This document shows, in pieces, positions 4,956 through 8,324 of a stretch of DNA of 8,324 nt; position 1 is the stretch's first letter, and each line of letters starts with the position of its first letter. The position numbers and the translations under genes are program-made. The notes under the pieces are model-generated. The model did not search any database. It had not been told where the DNA came from and worked only from the letters and a program-made list of their open reading frames with translations. Origin of the DNA: Porticoccaceae bacterium UBA2002. GTDB taxonomy: Bacteria > Pseudomonadota > Gammaproteobacteria > Pseudomonadales > Porticoccaceae. The DNA is taken from positions 1,807 to 10,130 of the forward strand of contig DDCQ01000065.1 in NCBI GenBank assembly GCA_002334915.1. The letters run 5' to 3'.

Positions 4956-7451
4956 TTATATATTTTTTAGTACTTCCAGGGGTGGCTGCACTACGACTTT
5001 GCGGCTGTAGCCTACACCCAGAGCGCCAACTAAAAGGCCGCCTGCTAAAGGGCCTGCCAACCAAATCCAGGGGTGCATGGCAAAAGGTAGATCAAACATA
5101 AAGCGCTGAATCATGGCTACTGCAGCCTCGGCACCTATGGCTGCCAGCAGGCCTGCCATAACGCCCAGCACGGTAAACTCCACTAGCTGAATTCCCAGTA
5201 TCAATCGCCTTGAGCTGCCCAATGTGCGCAGTATGGCGCTCTCTTGCAGGCGCTCGGACATGGACAGGCTCACTGCCGCAAACATTACTAGTACGCCACA
5301 GCTAAGAATTAGTAGAGTCATTACCTCAAGGCCGCTGGTGACCTGGGACACTATGGTGCGAATGCGCTCGATAATTTTATCCAGCTCTATCACCTGCACC
5401 GTGGGGTATTTGCGCAGCAGGTCATTGACCAGCAGCTTTTGCTGGGGCGGAATATACAGGCTGGTCATATTGGTGCGCGGGTAGTTTTCCAGCAGGCCTT
5501 CAGGGAATAGAAAGTAAAAATTGGGGGTCATATTGTCCCAGTTTAAACTGCGGGTGCTGGTGACTCTGGCTTCAAAGATTAAGCCGCCCACGCTAAAGGT
5601 AATCTGGTCGCCTATGGCAAGACCCAACTCCCCCGCCAGTTCATCTTCCAGAGATACCGGGGCAATATCGCCAGACAGATCCAGCTTATCCCACCAGTCG
5701 CCGGCGGTTAGCTCATTGCCTTCGGGCAGGTCTGTGGCCCAGCTAAGGTTGAGCTCGCGCCGGAACGATTCATGGCGATCGCGCTGGTCTTCGCTGATTT
5801 CCTGGCCATTAATCTGGGTCATGCGGCCTCGTACCATGCCGTACCAGCCAGCAGTTTGGAGGTTTTGCTCGCTGACCATATTGCGCACCCCGTCCAGCTC
5901 GTAGGGTGCTACATTAATTAAGAAATGGTTGGGCGCATCGTCGGCCAGCTGCCAGCGCCACTCGTCAATTAGCGAGGTGCGCACCACGGCCATAATCATT
6001 AACAATGCTATGGCACCGGAAAAACCCACCATCTGAATAATACTCTGGGATTTGCGGCGCCACAGGTTACTGGCCGCCAGCCGCCAGATACTGCCCATCT
6101 TTTGGCCATAGTTTTTACCGGCTCGCAGCAGGGCCAGACCAATCACAATGGTGGCCAGGGCTGTAATGGCAAAGCCTGCCAGAATAGCCAGTGAGAGATA
6201 CAGATTATTGCTGTACCAGAGCAGCAAGCTGGCCACAGCGGCCACACCAAATAGGCCGCGCACAACTGAACTGACCGGCTTAACCTGCACATCCTGGCGC
6301 AGCACGGCCAGGGGCGACTGGGTAGGTAGATGCCAGAGTGCTGGCAGAGTAAAGCCACCCAGACATAGCAGTCCTGTTGCCATTCCAGTAATCCAGGGGC
6401 GCAAGCCGGCCATGGGCAGGGAGATTGGCAGCCATTCGCGCACCACATAAATCAATATCTCTGAAAATCCAAAGCCCACCAACAGTCCCAGTAATGAACC
6501 ACCAATACCCAACCATAGACTCTGTTGCATATACAGGCTGCGCACGCGGCTGGCGGAGATACCCCAGCTTTTTAACAGCGCCACCTGCTGAGTCTGGCCG
6601 GCGGCAAAATGATGGCTGGCCAGTGCCAGGGCAATACCGGCCAACACCACGCCCACACTGCCTGCCAAGAGCAAAAAGCGACGCCCTTCATCCATGGCAT
6701 CGGCAACACTGGCCTGAGCTTCATCGGGGGTAATCAGGCGATCATGGACCTCCAGCTCGCTCTCTATCCATGCACTGTAGTCGGCAAAACCGTCGGCGCC
6801 GCTGGCACCCTGGGCCATCAAAAATCTATAGGTCACGCGGCTACCGGGCACAATTACCCCGGCGGAATCCAGGTCGCTGTAGTTCATTAATACCCGGGCA
6901 CCAATGGCGCCATAGGTACCACCACTATCGGGCTCTTCAACCACTGTCTGGGTGACTTTCAGGCTAATTTCTCCCAGCTCAATCCTATCGCCGAGCTCTA
7001 TATCAAGCAGAGGCAAAAGTCTGGCATCTACCCAGGCTTCGCCCGCGGCGGGACCAAAATCAATCTCTTGGATAAGGCTGGTATCACTGGTAAATGGGGT
7101 GGTGGTGCGACGCAGCAAACCCCTGAGTGGGTAGCCTGTCTCTACCGCTTTAATCGAGGCCAGATGCATATTGGCCTCGTAGTAGACCATAGAGGCAAAG
7201 GTGAGCACCCGGGCCGTCTGCACCTGTTTCTGCTGTGCTTCTTGAACCCACTGTGGATCAATAGTGCGGCTACTTCTTACCACCAGGTCGGCAGCCAGAA
7301 AACTGCTGGACTCGGCGGTTAAAGCGCGCTCAATGCGCTCGGCCAGTATGGACACCGAGGTCACCACTGCAACCGCCAGTACCAGCGACCAGATAATCAG
7401 GCTGAGCTGTCCGCCGCGCCAGGTGCGCAGCAACATTTTTAAGGCTTGCAT
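4956..7451 (-). CDS. ybbP: FtsX/MacB-type ABC transporter permease, YbbP-like
   Basis: This 831-residue inner-membrane protein is near the length of E. coli YbbP (about 800). Residues 16-36 form the first membrane helix, followed by a periplasmic MacB-like domain (about 40-255). A group of helices follows (near 258-279, 311-336, 352-372, 397-413, 418-442). A second half starts with a helix near 471-491, has a periplasmic domain (about 495-700) and ends with helices near 709-730, 752-782 and 793-815. The doubled FtsX layout puts the whole permease in one chain. RSLNWDNMTPNFYFLFPEG (634-652) and LRTLGSSRRLILGIQLVEFT (741-760) are typical of this group. With the adjacent ATPase it should form a MacB/LolCDE-superfamily complex that works on substrates in the membrane or periplasm. 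The true substrate of YbbAP is not evident from sequence. The ATG overlaps the ybbA stop by one base. No terminator was seen after its stop. Confidence 0.92.
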   Translation of the reverse strand: MQALKMLLRTWRGGQLSLIIWSLVLAVAVVTSVSILAERIERALTAESSSFLAADLVVRSSRTIDPQWVQEAQQKQVQTARVLTFASMVYYEANMHLASIKAVETGYPLRGLLRRTTTPFTSDTSLIQEIDFGPAAGEAWVDARLLPLLDIELGDRIELGEISLKVTQTVVEEPDSGGTYGAIGARVLMNYSDLDSAGVIVPGSRVTYRFLMAQGASGADGFADYSAWIESELEVHDRLITPDEAQASVADAMDEGRRFLLLAGSVGVVLAGIALALASHHFAAGQTQQVALLKSWGISASRVRSLYMQQSLWLGIGGSLLGLLVGFGFSEILIYVVREWLPISLPMAGLRPWITGMATGLLCLGGFTLPALWHLPTQSPLAVLRQDVQVKPVSSVVRGLFGVAAVASLLLWYSNNLYLSLAILAGFAITALATIVIGLALLRAGKNYGQKMGSIWRLAASNLWRRKSQSIIQMVGFSGAIALLMIMAVVRTSLIDEWRWQLADDAPNHFLINVAPYELDGVRNMVSEQNLQTAGWYGMVRGRMTQINGQEISEDQRDRHESFRRELNLSWATDLPEGNELTAGDWWDKLDLSGDIAPVSLEDELAGELGLAIGDQITFSVGGLIFEARVTSTRSLNWDNMTPNFYFLFPEGLLENYPRTNMTSLYIPPQQKLLVNDLLRKYPTVQVIELDKIIERIRTIVSQVTSGLEVMTLLILSCGVLVMFAAVSLSMSERLQESAILRTLGSSRRLILGIQLVEFTVLGVMAGLLAAIGAEAAVAMIQRFMFDLPFAMHPWIWLAGPLAGGLLVGALGVGYSRKVVVQPPLEVLKNI

Positions 7452-8125
7452 CAGGCGGCGCTGCCTTCTGTCACCTGCTGGCCTGCAGCCAGAACCATTC
7501 GCTGGCCACAGCGGGCGGCGAGATTGTGCTCGTGGGTCACCAAGACCAATGTGGTGCCCTCTTCTTTGTTGAGGTCAAACAATAGGTCGTTTATTTTTTC
7601 GCCGGTGCCTGTATCCAGATTGCCCGTGGGCTCGTCGGCAAACAGTATGGTGGGGCGACAGGCAAAGGCGCGGGCTACGGCCACACGCTGCTGTTCTCCG
7701 CCGGATAGCTGCCTTGGGTAGTGGCTGGTGCGCTGTTCCAAACCCACACGGCCAAGATAATAGGCGGCGGTTTGCAGGGCATCTTTATCCCCCTGCAGCT
7801 CCAGAGGCAATGCAACATTTTCCAGTGCGGTTAAACCGGGCAGCAGATGAAAGGATTGAAAGACAAAACCAACAGTTTCGGCGCGCACCGCGGCCCTGCC
7901 CTCTTCATCCATAGCAGTAATATCCTGGCCATTAAGGCTTACCGAGCCAGAGCTAGGCAGATCCAGGCCAGCCAGAATACCCAGCAAGGTTGACTTGCCC
8001 GAGCCAGAGGGGCCGACAATCGCCAAACTCTCACCTGCGGCAAGACTGAGATTGATCTGCTGCAAAATGCTGAGCGTACCCTCGGTGGTGGTGACCTGTT
8101 TACTGATATTGCTGACTTCGATCAT
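7451..8125 (-). CDS. ybbA: ABC transporter ATP-binding protein, YbbA-like (LolD/MacB class)
   Basis: This 224-residue cytoplasmic ATPase powers the YbbP permease. All nucleotide-binding motifs are present: Walker A GPSGSGKST (38-46), Q-loop FVFQSFHLLP (87-96, Q90), signature LSGGEQQR (140-147), Walker B ILFADEPTGNLD (160-171, catalytic E165) and the switch histidine in LVTHE (H198). FQSFHLLP and ADEPTGNLD are typical of the LolD/MacB/FtsE class of type VII exporters rather than importers. The ATG at 8125-8123 has GGA eight bases upstream (8136-8134 on the minus strand). The stop TGA and the ybbP ATG share a base (TGATG), so the two proteins are probably made in fixed ratio. LolD itself is an alternative, but the 831-residue single-chain permease next door and the divergent tesA favour YbbA. 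Confidence 0.95.
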   Translation of the reverse strand: MIEVSNISKQVTTTEGTLSILQQINLSLAAGESLAIVGPSGSGKSTLLGILAGLDLPSSGSVSLNGQDITAMDEEGRAAVRAETVGFVFQSFHLLPGLTALENVALPLELQGDKDALQTAAYYLGRVGLEQRTSHYPRQLSGGEQQRVAVARAFACRPTILFADEPTGNLDTGTGEKINDLLFDLNKEEGTTLVLVTHEHNLAARCGQRMVLAAGQQVTEGSAA

Positions 8126-8131
8126 TGAAAA

Positions 8132-8160
8132 TTTCCATTGCGACTAAAAATGCATACACT
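8132..8160 (+). promoter_or_regulatory. Weak candidate promoter for tesA
   Basis: TTTCCA (8132-8137) and TACACT (8155-8160) are 17 bases apart, each with four of six consensus bases. The start point would be near 8167, about 32 bases before the tesA ATG. It overlaps, head to head, the candidate ybbA promoter on the other strand. Confidence 0.3.
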
Positions 8161-8181
8161 GGCTTCAGTGTTTGATGACAA
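8153..8181 (-). promoter_or_regulatory. Weak candidate promoter for ybbAP
   Basis: On the minus strand TTGTCA (8181-8176, five of six) and TGTATG (8158-8153, three of six) are 17 bases apart. The start point would be near 8146, about 21 bases before the ybbA ATG. The poor -10 box makes this tentative. Confidence 0.3.
8156..8171. repeat. Inverted repeat ACACTG-GCTT-CAGTGT in the tesA/ybbA divergent region
   Basis: Two perfect 6-base arms (8156-8161 and 8166-8171) surround a 4-base centre. It overlaps the candidate -10 and start region of tesA and lies in the spacer and -10 of the candidate ybbA promoter. This is a plausible operator position for coordinated control, though a chance palindrome of this size cannot be excluded. 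Confidence 0.35.
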
Positions 8182-8198
8182 ATTAATAGAGAGTATTT

Positions 8199-8324
8199 AT
8201 GCAGTCGTTTCTACAGCGCCTATGTTGCCTGTTTATTTTACTAGGCGCCAATACTTATGGATCAACTTTGTTAGTGCTGGGCGATAGCCTGAGCGCTGGC
8301 TATGGGGTCAATCAGGGCAGTGGC
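8199..8324 (+). CDS. tesA: Acyl-CoA thioesterase I / lysophospholipase L1, GDSL family; 5' part, cut by the window edge
   Basis: TesA is a periplasmic SGNH hydrolase cleaving acyl thioesters and, in E. coli, also lysophospholipids and some peptides. Forty-two codons are present. Residues 1-20 are a signal peptide (MQSFLQRL followed by a hydrophobic core). TLLVLGDSLSAGYG (23-36) is the block I motif with catalytic S30. It lines up with mature E. coli TesA TLLILGDSLSAGY, placing processing near residue 20. The remaining SGNH blocks (G, N and the D/H pair) lie beyond the edge. AGAGAG (8188-8193), five bases before the ATG, serves as ribosome binding site. Divergence from ybbA matches the E. coli gene order. 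Confidence 0.92.
   Translation, partial: MQSFLQRLCCLFILLGANTYGSTLLVLGDSLSAGYGVNQGSG

Noticed and set aside
4936..4968. Terminator after the kinase gene using CAGC/GCTG and the T6 run
   Set aside because: The stem is only four base pairs and about 16 bases separate it from the T run, so it does not form an intrinsic terminator.
1..8324. CRISPR arrays, tRNA or rRNA genes, insertion sequences, phage genes or defence systems
   Set aside because: No repeated spacer units, cloverleaf sequences, transposase motifs or flanking direct repeats were found. The window is densely filled with ordinary chromosomal genes.

Overview
The window reads as chromosomal DNA of a gammaproteobacterium. Three things point there. 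prfB carries the enterobacterial-type programmed frameshift site. A SelO/YdiU protein ends in SCSS. A tesA homologue is divergent from an ABC ATPase and its long FtsX-type permease, the same order as tesA/ybbA/ybbP in Escherichia coli. Frequent ATA isoleucine codons and moderate G+C make a close relative of E. coli unlikely. A marine or environmental lineage is possible but is only an inference.

Layout. Positions 516 to 1 (minus) hold the 5' half of prfB (release factor 2), which runs off the left edge. Facing away from it is a plus-strand pair whose codons overlap by one base: a membrane-anchored strictosidine synthase/SMP-30-like beta-propeller protein (673-1755) and the protein adenylyltransferase SelO (1755-3215). 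A 344-base gap (3216-3559) follows. It holds a minus-strand intrinsic terminator that no annotated minus-strand gene explains, a second perfect inverted repeat, and, at its right end, a strong sigma70-type plus-strand promoter. That promoter serves an orphan PAS-containing sensor histidine kinase (3560-4954) whose ATP-binding domain has lost several canonical residues. The kinase converges, with one base between the stop codons, on ybbP (7451-4956, minus), which is coupled to ybbA (8125-7451, minus). The right edge holds the first 42 codons of tesA (from 8199, plus), divergent from ybbA.

How the genes relate. YbbA and YbbP would form an ATP-driven complex of the MacB/LolCDE superfamily working at or across the inner membrane, and TesA is a periplasmic GDSL esterase. 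The conserved divergent arrangement suggests shared regulation from the 73-base region between them. The propeller protein and SelO are probably co-transcribed and translationally coupled. The kinase has no response regulator in the window.

The most interesting non-coding signal is in 3216-3559. On the minus strand there is a two-hairpin structure ending in a 9-bp stem plus U7, and its apical loop is C-rich and complementary to Shine-Dalgarno sequences. This is the layout of a trans-acting small RNA. The same gap is where strand composition switches from C over G (left) to G over C (right) on the plus strand. The kinase start is also odd: a rare TTG codon preceded by a six-codon ATG reading frame that contains a textbook -1 slippery heptamer.
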